The translations under genes were made by a program, and so were the position numbers. Under the pieces are notes generated by a model. That model searched no databases. It saw only the letters and a program-made list of their open reading frames with translations, and had not been told where the DNA came from. A stretch of 64,000 nucleotides of DNA. Origin: Perlabentimonas sp041656735. Lineage in GTDB: Bacteria; Bacteroidota; Bacteroidia; Bacteroidales; Tenuifilaceae. Positions 24,297 through 33,183 of the stretch are shown in pieces. The stretch is taken from NCBI GenBank assembly GCA_041656735.1, contig JBBACY010000015.1, positions 5,789-69,788 on the forward strand, written 5' to 3'. Within the stretch, counting starts at the first letter, position 1. The number at the start of each line of letters is the position of its first letter.

Positions 24297-25505
24297 ATGA
24301 AGAAGTTCAAGAAAATTACTGAACGGGTTGTTGAAAGTATCTTCACTATTAGCGGTTCTCTTACGAGTATCGCTATACTGTTGATAGTAGTCTTTCTCTT
24401 CAAAGAGGGAGTTGGTCTTTTCAACTCTCCATCTGTGGAAAAAGGGTATGTACTATGTGTCAACTCCGAAAATAGTATTGATAAACTCTCTGTCATCCAA
24501 ATAAAAGAAATATTCGATTCGGAGGTGGTTGATTGGAAAGATGTAGGTGGCAAAGAGGGTGAAATTACTATTTTTCGCTTCGATGAAATTTTCAATATCT
24601 ATTCAGAAGAGGATTTGGGTGAAGATTATGCACTTTTGTCTGCAAAGTTAGGTGAGGTGATAACAAGCAATGTTAATATTATTGCCTATTTGCCTCAAGA
24701 ATATGCACCTGTTGGAATTGAAAGTGTCAAACTTCTTCCTACAGAAAGTATTGGAGTGGCGGACTTTCTCGGTGGTAAAGAATGGATGCCTACTGCCACT
24801 CCTACACCCTTATTTGGGGTAGTTCCACTTATATTAGGAACACTTTTAGTCAGTTTCTTTGCCATACTGTTTGCTCTACCTTTGGGCTTGGGGGTGGCAA
24901 TATATTCGTCGGAATTGGCAAGCAAGCGTACGCGCAAACTAATGAAACCAACCATTGAACTGCTTGCAGGTATTCCGTCGGTTGTATATGGTTTTTTTGG
25001 ATTGGTGGTGCTAGTGCCTTTGGTGCAAAAAGTTTTTCATTTACCTGTTGGAGAGACTGCATTGGCAGGTAGTGTGATATTGGCAATTATGGCGCTTCCC
25101 ACAATAATAACTATTGCAGAAGATGCCATCGGTAATGTTCCCCTTTCAATGCGCGAAGCAAGTGTTGCCTTAGGAGCTTCTCATTGGCAGACCATCTACA
25201 AAGTAATTCTTCCATATTCTAGATCTGGTATTACCGCCGCTGCCGTATTGGGAATTGGCAGAGCCATTGGTGAAACTATGGCTGTGCTGATGGTGACGGG
25301 TAATGCTGCTATAATGCCCCATTCTTTGTTTCAATCTGTAAGAACTATTCCAGCAACAATTGCGGCGGAATTGGGCGAGTCGCCCGCAGGAGGTGCACAC
25401 TATCAATCTCTGTTTCTTTTAGGCTCCATACTGTTTATTATAACCATGGTCATCAGCATTACAGCCGAAGTCATATCGAAACGTCAACCCAATAAAGGAA
25501 TTTAG
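24297..25505 (+). CDS. pstC: Phosphate ABC transporter permease PstC with an extra periplasmic domain
   Basis: A 402-residue inner-membrane permease. TM1 (about 20-42) is followed by a periplasmic insertion (about 50-160) that E. coli PstC lacks. Its VNSENSIDKLSVIQIKEIFDS and WKDVGGKEGEI blocks closely match the NPKNNVTNLTRNQLEDIFTG and WKEVGGADLKI blocks of PstS. The normal five-helix permease core (about 165-400) carries the EAA loop (REASVALGASHWQTIYKVILP). It lies 4 bp after pstS. The insertion is a trait I know from Bacteroidota PstC proteins. Confidence 0.93.
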   Translation: MKKFKKITERVVESIFTISGSLTSIAILLIVVFLFKEGVGLFNSPSVEKGYVLCVNSENSIDKLSVIQIKEIFDSEVVDWKDVGGKEGEITIFRFDEIFNIYSEEDLGEDYALLSAKLGEVITSNVNIIAYLPQEYAPVGIESVKLLPTESIGVADFLGGKEWMPTATPTPLFGVVPLILGTLLVSFFAILFALPLGLGVAIYSSELASKRTRKLMKPTIELLAGIPSVVYGFFGLVVLVPLVQKVFHLPVGETALAGSVILAIMALPTIITIAEDAIGNVPLSMREASVALGASHWQTIYKVILPYSRSGITAAAVLGIGRAIGETMAVLMVTGNAAIMPHSLFQSVRTIPATIAAELGESPAGGAHYQSLFLLGSILFIITMVISITAEVISKRQPNKGI

Positions 25506-25507
25506 AA

Positions 25508-26362
25508 ATGAACAAAAAAATGAGTCAACGTGCAGCTTTTATCCTTTTTAGGATGTTGGGCATATTGGTTGTAGGTATTCTGTTTTGGATATTGGGATTT
25601 ATTGTCTATAACGGCATGAGTGTTATTAGTTGGGAGTTTCTATCTACGGCTCCTACTGAGGGTATGACTGCAGGAGGTATCTTTCCTGCAATTGTTGGTA
25701 CTCTTTATTTGGTTTTAGGCAGCATCGTCTTTGCATTTCCTTTAGGGATTATGACGGCAATATATACCAACGAATATGCTGGTAATGGTTGGATTGTGAG
25801 ATTTATACGTGTAATGACCAACAATTTAGCAAGTATACCGTCCATCGTGTTTGGATTGTTCGGAATGGCTTTGTTTGTCAATACTTTAGGGTTTGGAGAC
25901 TCCATATTGGCTGGATCATTTACCTTAGGACTTTTGGTGCTGCCGTTGGTTATTCGAACTACCGAAGAAGCTTTAAAATCAGTCCCATTATCCTATCGTA
26001 TAGGAAGCTTAGCATTGGGTGCATCTAAATTAGAAACCATACGTAGGGTTGTTCTTCCCATGGCATTTCCTAATATCATTACAGGATTGATACTCTCCAT
26101 TGGTCGGGTTTCTGGTGAAACAGCTCCTATCTTGTTTACTGTTGCGGCATATTTTTTACCCAAACTACCCAATAGTGTTTTTGATCAAGTGATGGTGTTG
26201 CCTTATCACCTTTACGTTGTTGCAACCAGTGGAACTGATATCGAGACTTCTCGCCCAATTGCCTACGGAACTGCCCTTGTCTTGATTGCAATTGTGTTGA
26301 TCATGAATTTGTTAGCGACTCTTCTAAGGGCTTATTTTAGTAAAAAAGTAAAGATGAATTGA
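25508..26362 (+). CDS. pstA: Phosphate ABC transporter permease PstA
   Basis: A 284-residue inner-membrane permease with six membrane helices, the EAA loop at about 165-190 (YRIGSLALGASKLETIRRVVLPMAFPNI), and the PstA-type GRVSGETAPILFT and SIVFGLFGMALF blocks. It is 2 bp after pstC and 1 bp before pstB, so tightly coupled. It pairs with PstC to form the channel driven by PstB. Confidence 0.95.
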   Translation: MNKKMSQRAAFILFRMLGILVVGILFWILGFIVYNGMSVISWEFLSTAPTEGMTAGGIFPAIVGTLYLVLGSIVFAFPLGIMTAIYTNEYAGNGWIVRFIRVMTNNLASIPSIVFGLFGMALFVNTLGFGDSILAGSFTLGLLVLPLVIRTTEEALKSVPLSYRIGSLALGASKLETIRRVVLPMAFPNIITGLILSIGRVSGETAPILFTVAAYFLPKLPNSVFDQVMVLPYHLYVVATSGTDIETSRPIAYGTALVLIAIVLIMNLLATLLRAYFSKKVKMN

Positions 26363-26363
26363 T

Positions 26364-27110
26364 ATGATTGAGACGAAAAATATAGATTTTTACTATGGGG
26401 GTTTTCATGCTTTGAAAAATATAAGCATGCATATTGAATCTAATAGTGTTACAGCATTTATTGGTCCTTCGGGCTGCGGGAAATCAACCTTTTTACGCCT
26501 TTTTAACCGCATGAACGATATGATTGACCATACCAGAATGTCTGGCACCTGCCTTATTAATGGGGAAAACATATACGATAAAGCATATAATATTGAAGAC
26601 TTGCGTAGAAAAGTGGGTATGGTTTTTCAGAAGCCCAATCCCTTTCCTAAATCAATTTTCGAAAATGTTGCTTATGGTTTGCGAGTAAACGATATGGGTG
26701 ATAAAAGCTTTATTTCAGAACGTGTAGAACAGTCATTAATTTCCGCAGCACTTTGGGATGAAGTAAAGGATAAGTTGAAAAAATCCGCTTTTGAACTCTC
26801 TGGAGGGCAGCAGCAGCGTCTCTGTATCGCTCGTGCGTTGGCAGTCTCTCCATCTATTATAATGATGGATGAACCTGCCTCAGCACTAGACCCTATTTCA
26901 ACATCTAAAATTGAGGAGCTGATTCACACCTTGAAAAAGGAGTACACTATTGTTATAGTAACTCACAATATGCAGCAAGCGGCACGTATAAGTGACAAAA
27001 CAGGTTTTTTTATGCTGGGAGAGCTGGTGGAGTTTAGCGATACAAAAAAGATGTTCTTGAATCCTGAAAATAAACAGACACAAAATTATATTACTGGTCG
27101 TTTTGGTTAG
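26364..27110 (+). CDS. pstB: Phosphate ABC transporter ATPase PstB
   Basis: A 248-residue ATPase. Walker A (GPSGCGKST, about 34-42), the Q loop with FQKPNPFPKSIFENVAYG typical of PstB, the signature LSGGQQQR (about 147) and Walker B IIMMDEPASALDP are all intact, as is the switch His in VTHNMQQA. Normal length. It powers phosphate uptake through PstCA. Confidence 0.97.
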   Translation: MIETKNIDFYYGGFHALKNISMHIESNSVTAFIGPSGCGKSTFLRLFNRMNDMIDHTRMSGTCLINGENIYDKAYNIEDLRRKVGMVFQKPNPFPKSIFENVAYGLRVNDMGDKSFISERVEQSLISAALWDEVKDKLKKSAFELSGGQQQRLCIARALAVSPSIIMMDEPASALDPISTSKIEELIHTLKKEYTIVIVTHNMQQAARISDKTGFFMLGELVEFSDTKKMFLNPENKQTQNYITGRFG

Positions 27111-27145
27111 ACCTTTTCATACTTAATGCAGTAAAAACATAAAAG

Positions 27146-27820
27146 ATGGAATTAATGAAACATAAAGAAAAAGAGCTGCTCGCCATCAAGGAAGAGGTAG
27201 GTGAAATGTGGAAACTGGTACTCTCACAGCTTGAAAAAGCCAAACAATCGTTCTTAAATGGAGACCTTGAATTGGCTCGTGAAGTTGTTAGTAGAGAAAA
27301 GCGTGTGGATGCTTTTGAGCTCAAAATTGATTGCGATTGCGAAAATTATATAGCCCTTTATAGTCCTGTGGCGATAGATTTGCGATTGGTATTGTCATTA
27401 ATAAAAATCAGTATCACACTGGAGCGTATAGGTGATTTTGCAGAGGGAATTGCTCGCCATGTTATGGACGATGATTGTAATAACATTGCCCCAGAATTGC
27501 TGGAGGATTTACAACTTGAGAGAGTTTTTGACATCTTAACTATAATGTTATCAGAGAGCTTTGTAGCATTGGAATCTGAAAACACTAAATTGTCGGGACG
27601 TATTCTTGCTAAAGATGAAGAGGTAAACAAATGTTATCACAACTCACTTAATATTTTGACATCTTACCTGGAGCAGCACACCGAAGAAATCCGCTGTGGG
27701 CTAAAAATCTTGTTGGTTATCAGAAAACTGGAACGCATAGGAGACCAGTGTAGTAATATCGTAGAAGAGATTGTTTTTTATGTTGATGCTAAAGTTCTGA
27801 AGCATGGTGGTTCAAAATAA
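27146..27820 (+). CDS. phoU: Phosphate signalling protein PhoU
   Basis: A 224-residue all-helical protein with two PhoU repeats. Metal-cluster motifs are visible: DLRLVLSLIKISITLERIGDFAEGIARH (about 70-97) and LLVIRKLERIGDQCSNIVEEI (about 189-209). PhoU links Pst transport activity to the PhoR kinase. It starts 35 bp after pstB in the same operon. Confidence 0.95.
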   Translation: MELMKHKEKELLAIKEEVGEMWKLVLSQLEKAKQSFLNGDLELAREVVSREKRVDAFELKIDCDCENYIALYSPVAIDLRLVLSLIKISITLERIGDFAEGIARHVMDDDCNNIAPELLEDLQLERVFDILTIMLSESFVALESENTKLSGRILAKDEEVNKCYHNSLNILTSYLEQHTEEIRCGLKILLVIRKLERIGDQCSNIVEEIVFYVDAKVLKHGGSK

Positions 27821-27837
27821 CTTATAACTTTGTAGTT

Positions 27838-28515
27838 ATGAAGATACTGATTGTAGATGATGAGCGAGATATTTGCGAGATACTTGAGTTCAATCTTGCA
27901 AACGAAGGTTATGAAGTAGAATGTGTCTATTCAGCTGAAGAAGCTTTAGATAAACTTACAGCTGACCATTCGTTGATATTGCTTGATGTAATGATGGGCG
28001 GAATGTCGGGCTATAAAATGGCTGAAAAGTTGCGAAAAGCAAGTAATACCATCCCCATCATTTTTTTGACTGCCAAAGATACTGAAAACGATATGTTGAC
28101 GGGTTTTTCTGTTGGGGGAGATGATTATATTTCAAAGCCTTTCTCCATCAAAGAGGTGGTGGCTCGTGTTAAGGCTGTTATTAAAAGAGAGCGTGTTGGT
28201 ACCACTAAGTCAAGAAGAGAAATTGTGTTTGGCGACATTGTCATATCCATGGAAGTTAAAGAGTTGACATTAGGCAGTGATAAAGTGATGCTAACAAAGA
28301 CGGAGTTTGAGATTTTGGCTCTGTTGGCACAAAACCAAGATAGGGTCTTTTCTCGGAATGAAATTATTGATCGCATTTGGGAAGAGACTACATTTATTAC
28401 TGAACGTACAATTGACGTACATATTACTCGTTTGAGAAAAAAAATGGGCAGTTATGGTAGTGTTATCACCAATCGATCGGGTTATGGCTATAGGTTTGAT
28501 ATTTCAAAATTATAA
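27838..28515 (+). CDS. phoB: Phosphate-type response regulator (PhoB-like)
   Basis: A 225-residue OmpR/PhoB regulator with receiver Asp in LILLDVMMGG (about 50) and the Lys in YISKPFS (about 101). The winged-helix domain has EFEILALLAQNQDRVFSRNEII and TERTIDVHITRLRKK, the PhoB-type recognition helix. It follows phoU by 17 bp and precedes the kinase by 3 bp. The 11-bp repeats before the porin and pstS genes are its likely targets. Confidence 0.92.
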   Translation: MKILIVDDERDICEILEFNLANEGYEVECVYSAEEALDKLTADHSLILLDVMMGGMSGYKMAEKLRKASNTIPIIFLTAKDTENDMLTGFSVGGDDYISKPFSIKEVVARVKAVIKRERVGTTKSRREIVFGDIVISMEVKELTLGSDKVMLTKTEFEILALLAQNQDRVFSRNEIIDRIWEETTFITERTIDVHITRLRKKMGSYGSVITNRSGYGYRFDISKL

Positions 28516-28518
28516 AAG

Positions 28519-30228
28519 ATGAAATTGAGCTACAAACAGAAATTGTTTTTATACTTTTTCGTTATTTTCTCTCTCTTTACGTTTGGGATTGTTGTTTTTG
28601 AACGGTCACAAGAGAAACAATACCGAACAGAAGCATTGGAAGAAAAACTAGATGCTTATACCCAAATAATTAATGCGGCATTTGTTCGGGGACAAGGTCT
28701 CGATAGTTTGGCAATACTACTTCCAGCAAATATTCGTATAACATTGATAGACGATCAGGGGGTTGTACAATATGACAATGCCATTAACGATTTGTCAACT
28801 TTAGAAAATCATGCTGGACGACCCGAAATAGTTGAAGCTAAAACAGAACTCAAGGCTGTAAGTATCAGGATTTCATCTTCAAATAATCAGGAGTATCTTT
28901 ATTATGCTAAAAGTTTTAATGGGTACGTAATTCGTGTTGCTTTGCCATATGATATTAAGGTACAGAACTTCATCAAGTCGGACAATCTTTTTTTGTATTA
29001 TATCATTGCGCTGTTTCTGGGTATGTTGATTTTGATAAATCTTGTGGCAACGAGATTTGGGAAATCAATTAAGCAGCTGCGAGATCTTATTCTCTCATCC
29101 GATGACGAAATAGATAATGCTGATGTAAAGTTTCCACAAGATGAGTTGGGTGAGATTAGTGAGAAAATTGTGGAAAATTTCAAACAGCTCAAAATCAATG
29201 AGAAAAAGATAGCTCAAGAACGAGAGAAACTGCTGCAACATGTTCATAGTTCAGAAGAAGGAGTCTGCTTTTTCTCCGATAGTCATGCGGTTGAGTTTTA
29301 TAATGGTCTGTTTATTCAATATCTTAATGTTATTACTGACCTTACCAATGGGGAACCATCTTTGATGTTTTCGGACGCTGCATTCAACGAGCTGAATACA
29401 TTCTTAACTTCTGGAATAGAGCGGAGTAATTATTTTGAAAAGCAGATAGAAAGTCACAGCAGATATTTCTCACTCAGAGCCAACGTGTTTGAGGACAAGA
29501 GTTTTGAGGTTATTATAAATGATATCACCAAGCAACGAAAAACTCGTTTGTTAAAACAGGAGATGACGGGCAATATTGCTCATGAATTGCGCACCCCAGT
29601 GACAAGTATTCGTGGTTATCTTGAAACAGTTTTAGAAAAACAATTAGATGTAGATAAAGAGCGTCAGTTCTTGACAAAAGCATACAAGCAGGTTCTGGTT
29701 CTATCCGAGCTTATACAAGACATGAGTCTTATTACAAAGATTGAAGAAGCACCAGCTTCATTTTCATTGCAAGCTGTAAGTATATGTAAAGTACTTGCAG
29801 ATTTGAAAAGCGACCTTGAACTTCCATTGCAAGAAAATGGAATTGATGTGAGTTGGGATATTCCAGATGGCTTAATTGTTAAGTCGAATTACAACTTGCT
29901 CTATTCAATTTTTAGAAATCTGACAGACAATGTAGTTCGTTATGCTGGAAGCGACGTGAAGATATCGATAAATCAGTATAATGAAGACAAGAATTTCTTT
30001 TATTTCTTATTTTCCGATACAGGTGTTGGCATTGAGAATGAGCAACACTTAAATCGTTTGTTTGAACGCTTTTATAGAATTAATGAGGGGCGTACTCGTG
30101 ATACGGGTGGGTCAGGATTAGGCTTGTCAATTGTGAAAAATGCTATTTTATTGCATAAAGGGACAATCATAGTTAAAAATAGGTTGGGCGGAGGATTAGA
30201 GTTTTTATTTAAACTGCCCAGATTCTAA
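28519..30228 (+). CDS. phoR: Phosphate sensor histidine kinase (PhoR-like)
   Basis: A 569-residue kinase. TM1 (about 8-26), an extracytoplasmic region (about 28-155), TM2 (about 158-178), a HAMP-like linker and a PAS-like domain (about 240-340) precede the His box in NIAHELRTPVTSIRGYLE (about 355). The ATPase domain has NLTDNVVRYA, DTGVGIENEH-like and GGSGLGLSIVKN motifs. It is the last gene of the island, and no clear terminator hairpin follows. Confidence 0.92.
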   Translation: MKLSYKQKLFLYFFVIFSLFTFGIVVFERSQEKQYRTEALEEKLDAYTQIINAAFVRGQGLDSLAILLPANIRITLIDDQGVVQYDNAINDLSTLENHAGRPEIVEAKTELKAVSIRISSSNNQEYLYYAKSFNGYVIRVALPYDIKVQNFIKSDNLFLYYIIALFLGMLILINLVATRFGKSIKQLRDLILSSDDEIDNADVKFPQDELGEISEKIVENFKQLKINEKKIAQEREKLLQHVHSSEEGVCFFSDSHAVEFYNGLFIQYLNVITDLTNGEPSLMFSDAAFNELNTFLTSGIERSNYFEKQIESHSRYFSLRANVFEDKSFEVIINDITKQRKTRLLKQEMTGNIAHELRTPVTSIRGYLETVLEKQLDVDKERQFLTKAYKQVLVLSELIQDMSLITKIEEAPASFSLQAVSICKVLADLKSDLELPLQENGIDVSWDIPDGLIVKSNYNLLYSIFRNLTDNVVRYAGSDVKISINQYNEDKNFFYFLFSDTGVGIENEQHLNRLFERFYRINEGRTRDTGGSGLGLSIVKNAILLHKGTIIVKNRLGGGLEFLFKLPRF

Positions 30229-30345
30229 GTTTTTTTTCTTTTATAAAAACGGATATACATATTAATAAATACGTGACAATCTCAATAACAACCTAAGCAT
30301 GTGTATAAAAGTGTAATCGCTAAACTTATTCCCAATTACTTCCCG

Positions 30346-30625
30346 TTATAGTATGATCTCTTCTTTAAATTCTGCCTTCCAATTTTTAAGACCATCGCTT
30401 TCAATATGCAATAGCTTAGTGCGGGCTTTCAAAGACGAGGTTTTATATCTGCCCCCCAACTTCCTTAAACTTCTCTACAAACGAAACAATCCTTTCAAAT
30501 ACACTTTGTTTTTTTGTCAAATACTGAGGATTCAAAGGACTCATTCTTGGCAAAATAGCATTGAGTTCTGTCCCGTTTTCACTGGCATATTCTCGTTTTA
30601 ATGATGCTGTGATGTATCGCAAGCA
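30346..30625 (-). pseudogene. Frameshifted C-terminal gene remnant at the island edge
   Basis: On the minus strand, from about 30625, an open frame reads ASLKREYASENGTELNAILP and on to FVEKFKEVGG. At a run of six G (minus strand; 30452-30457) the frame breaks. The neighbouring frame then continues YKTSSLKARTKLLHIESDGL to a TAA at 30346-30348. Joined, this is about 90 residues of a C-terminus. I do not recognise the family; a mobile-element protein is one guess. It overlaps the altered 3' end of the barrel gene. Confidence 0.45.
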
Positions 30626-32207
30626 TACCCAGCGAAAAAGTTAGGAACGGGCCAAAATGGAATCCTATAAAATTCCAAGGGGCGTATAGTTGGGTTTGTG
30701 AAGTGAGCAGCAATCGGCTGTTACCAGATAGTATGGGACTGTTGAATCCTTTTAGCCCGTACTCCTTATTTATGGTTAAGGTATCATAATCGGTGCGGTT
30801 TATGCCAACAACAAGTTGGGGTTTTATAAATTGCCTTAATTTCCAGTTTCTAATTTCAATTAGGTTGGTAAAATAGTCTATGCCAGCACTAAAAACTCCC
30901 CGCTCGGCTTTTGATGCGTGTATGAATGTGCCATACTCGAAATTGTAGCTCAGGTAACCCCATTTATGGTAATCGCCCGAAGAATAACGGGCTCCGATAT
31001 ATACATTCCCAGCATTGTTTTTTTGCTGAAAACCAGTGGTTAAACTAATCACTTTCCCAACCGGCACATCTTCGGTTATCCCAAATTTAAAAATGTACTT
31101 ATCCTTTACATATAAGCGTGATGAGACGCCTATACTTGTGAGATAAAAATTCTCGTTGGTATAAAACTGGAGTGTATCAATTGTTTCAAGGGGTTTTTCG
31201 AGAAACCGAGTTCGGATAAAACGCACGCTAGAAATGAAGTTTGTTGTGCGGTTAAAATCTGAGTTCCCCTTGAAAAGGCGGGTGGCATTTCCAGCCCAAA
31301 AATCTTGCTGGTTATACTTATAGTGCATATTGTTAACGGACCAAATAGTATCGTTATGAAAGTTTTGGGAAACACTTACACCAGCGGCCCATTTTGCAAA
31401 GGGTGAGAAAAACGGTCTGTCAACCGCTATGCTTTTAATAAAGTTTCCGTATTCGTCAATGCCGTATTGTATTGATGAATTAATATAGGTGTTGCGAAAG
31501 TTGGGAACGTAATATTTCGTTTTATAGGCGTAGTTGTTGGTTGAGTAATTCCATATAAGGTTATTTTGAAACTCATGGCCTAGTCCCAAAAAATTATTTT
31601 CTCTCAGGTTGGCGGTAATGCGCGACGAGGAGATTGAACCACCCGGAATGAGGCTCCATTTATCTAATTCACGAATATAAACATCAACAGAGTCGGGGCT
31701 TTCGGGTACAGTCTCTACGTAAAACTGCACATCGGTTATGTAACTCATACTGCGAACTAGTCGCTCAGATTCGTTTGCTCGCAAAGCATCAAAGGGTTGG
31801 TTTTTACGGATAAGCAGTAAGTTACGAATGGTGCTGTTTCGTGTTTTTAGGTGAAAGTGATTTCCTACCTTTGAAGTAAAACCCAACGATGAGGTAATGG
31901 AGTCGCCTATTGAATTGCCAAAAGGGTCAAGCGTTACAATGTTAATGTTCCTTATAACCTTTCCTTCAAATGTGGAGTATGGTTTTTGTATTCGAATTTC
32001 GTTCTTCTTTTTTTGTTTTAAATCGGCCGCCACTGGCTTAAAAAACAGGCGAAACATGAATCGAGTAAACTTATTCTGGTTGGTATAGGCTTCAATTTTA
32101 CCATAAAATTGGGTTGTATCCTTAGTAGCTGAAACTTCCTGAGCAATTGCAGAATTATTTACTGATACTGAAACAAAAAGAAGTATAATCACGATTTTGA
32201 CCCACAT
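30579..32207 (-). CDS. BamA/TamA-like outer-membrane barrel, C-terminus replaced
   Basis: A 542-residue exported protein with a signal peptide (to about 23, ending AIAQ), a POTRA-like region (about 75-170: GKVIRNINIVTLDPFG..., YITDVQFYVETVPESPDSVDVYIRELDKWSLIPGG) and then alternating barrel strands (about 175-520). The last recognisable strand is FGPFLTFSLGML. After it come AIHHSIIKTRICQ and a stop, with no closing strands and no terminal Phe or Trp. Bacteroidota relatives are longer, so I read this as 3' truncation at about 30625. It ends the MlaEFD operon and would be the outer-membrane partner. Confidence 0.75.
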   Translation of the reverse strand: MWVKIVIILLFVSVSVNNSAIAQEVSATKDTTQFYGKIEAYTNQNKFTRFMFRLFFKPVAADLKQKKKNEIRIQKPYSTFEGKVIRNINIVTLDPFGNSIGDSITSSLGFTSKVGNHFHLKTRNSTIRNLLLIRKNQPFDALRANESERLVRSMSYITDVQFYVETVPESPDSVDVYIRELDKWSLIPGGSISSSRITANLRENNFLGLGHEFQNNLIWNYSTNNYAYKTKYYVPNFRNTYINSSIQYGIDEYGNFIKSIAVDRPFFSPFAKWAAGVSVSQNFHNDTIWSVNNMHYKYNQQDFWAGNATRLFKGNSDFNRTTNFISSVRFIRTRFLEKPLETIDTLQFYTNENFYLTSIGVSSRLYVKDKYIFKFGITEDVPVGKVISLTTGFQQKNNAGNVYIGARYSSGDYHKWGYLSYNFEYGTFIHASKAERGVFSAGIDYFTNLIEIRNWKLRQFIKPQLVVGINRTDYDTLTINKEYGLKGFNSPILSGNSRLLLTSQTQLYAPWNFIGFHFGPFLTFSLGMLAIHHSIIKTRICQ

Positions 32208-32230
32208 TTGCGTTTTTCATTTCCAAGGGT

Positions 32231-33166
32231 TTATTTCTTTTCCTTTTCAGCTTCCTCTCTCTTCAGTTTCTCTTCTTTTTTTGCCTTCCGTTTAAAATAG
32301 CCCCTGAATAGAAAATTATGCTTGAGTGCTTCCAAGTTCTCATTTAGTCCCACAGAACTTTCCTTTAAATTTAAAATGGTTTCTGTTAAGTGTCCAGAGG
32401 TTGTTGTATCTTGAATTAACATACCCAGCGTGCCTTGTCCGCTGTTTATTTTCACCATTATTTCACCAAGCTGGTTTGAGGCAACTTCGGTTTTGGCCGC
32501 GGTTTTCTGTAAGCTTTCCATAAAAACAACTATGTTTTTTCCTGCAACATCAAGAGTTTCATCCAAGCCTTCCGAACTGCTCTTAAGGTTCACAATCATT
32601 TGATTGATATTTTCTGCAATGGTAGAGTCTTGTATTAACCTGCCCAGTGTGCCCTGCCCGCTATTAATGTTTATCATAATTTCGGCAAGTTGTAGTGAAA
32701 TTACCTCAACATTTACCGATGTTGTTTGTAAACTTGCCAAAATGGCGTCGGTTTCAACAGGCTCTTTTGATGCGAGTTTTTGCCCGTCCTTTGCCGTGGG
32801 TGCATCGGTACTTCCTTGTGAAATAACAAGCAGGCGGTCACCAATAAGCCCCTCGGAGCCAACAGCAACCACACAGTCGGATTTAATAAACTGTTGAACA
32901 TCCTTCCTTATCAACATATCAACCAAAACAGTTGAGTCGTTAATAATTTTAATATTATCCACTGTTCCCACGTTTATTCCGGTAAAGCGAACATTGTTTC
33001 CCACCTGCAGCCCGCTCACATTTCGGAAATTTGCTGAAAGTCTGATAATTGGGTTAAACAAATTTTGCTGTTTCCCGATAATAAAAATGGCTAGTACAAA
33101 CAGCGCCACACCACCAATGATGAACATTCCTAACCGTACTTTGAATTTTTCAGTATGTGTATCCAT
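32231..33166 (-). CDS. MCE/MlaD-family lipid-binding protein with an internal duplication
   Basis: A 311-residue periplasmic protein anchored by one N-terminal helix (about 13-29). The MCE domain follows (about 35-115: LSANFRNVSGLQVGNNVRFTGINVGTV). The C-terminal part has two near-identical units of about 70 residues (about 135-205 and 210-280), both containing the blocks NSGQGTLG and LIQD. These probably form the helical tube through which lipid passes. It lies 17 bp after the ATPase gene, as in standard Mla operons. Confidence 0.9.
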   Translation of the reverse strand: MDTHTEKFKVRLGMFIIGGVALFVLAIFIIGKQQNLFNPIIRLSANFRNVSGLQVGNNVRFTGINVGTVDNIKIINDSTVLVDMLIRKDVQQFIKSDCVVAVGSEGLIGDRLLVISQGSTDAPTAKDGQKLASKEPVETDAILASLQTTSVNVEVISLQLAEIMININSGQGTLGRLIQDSTIAENINQMIVNLKSSSEGLDETLDVAGKNIVVFMESLQKTAAKTEVASNQLGEIMVKINSGQGTLGMLIQDTTTSGHLTETILNLKESSVGLNENLEALKHNFLFRGYFKRKAKKEEKLKREEAEKEKK

Positions 33167-33183
33167 GATTTCTTTTTTTGTTT

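Noticed and set aside
30353..30601. 82-codon plus-strand open frame at the island edge
   Set aside because: The minus strand reads more convincingly as a frameshifted gene remnant; no ribosome-binding site on the plus strand.
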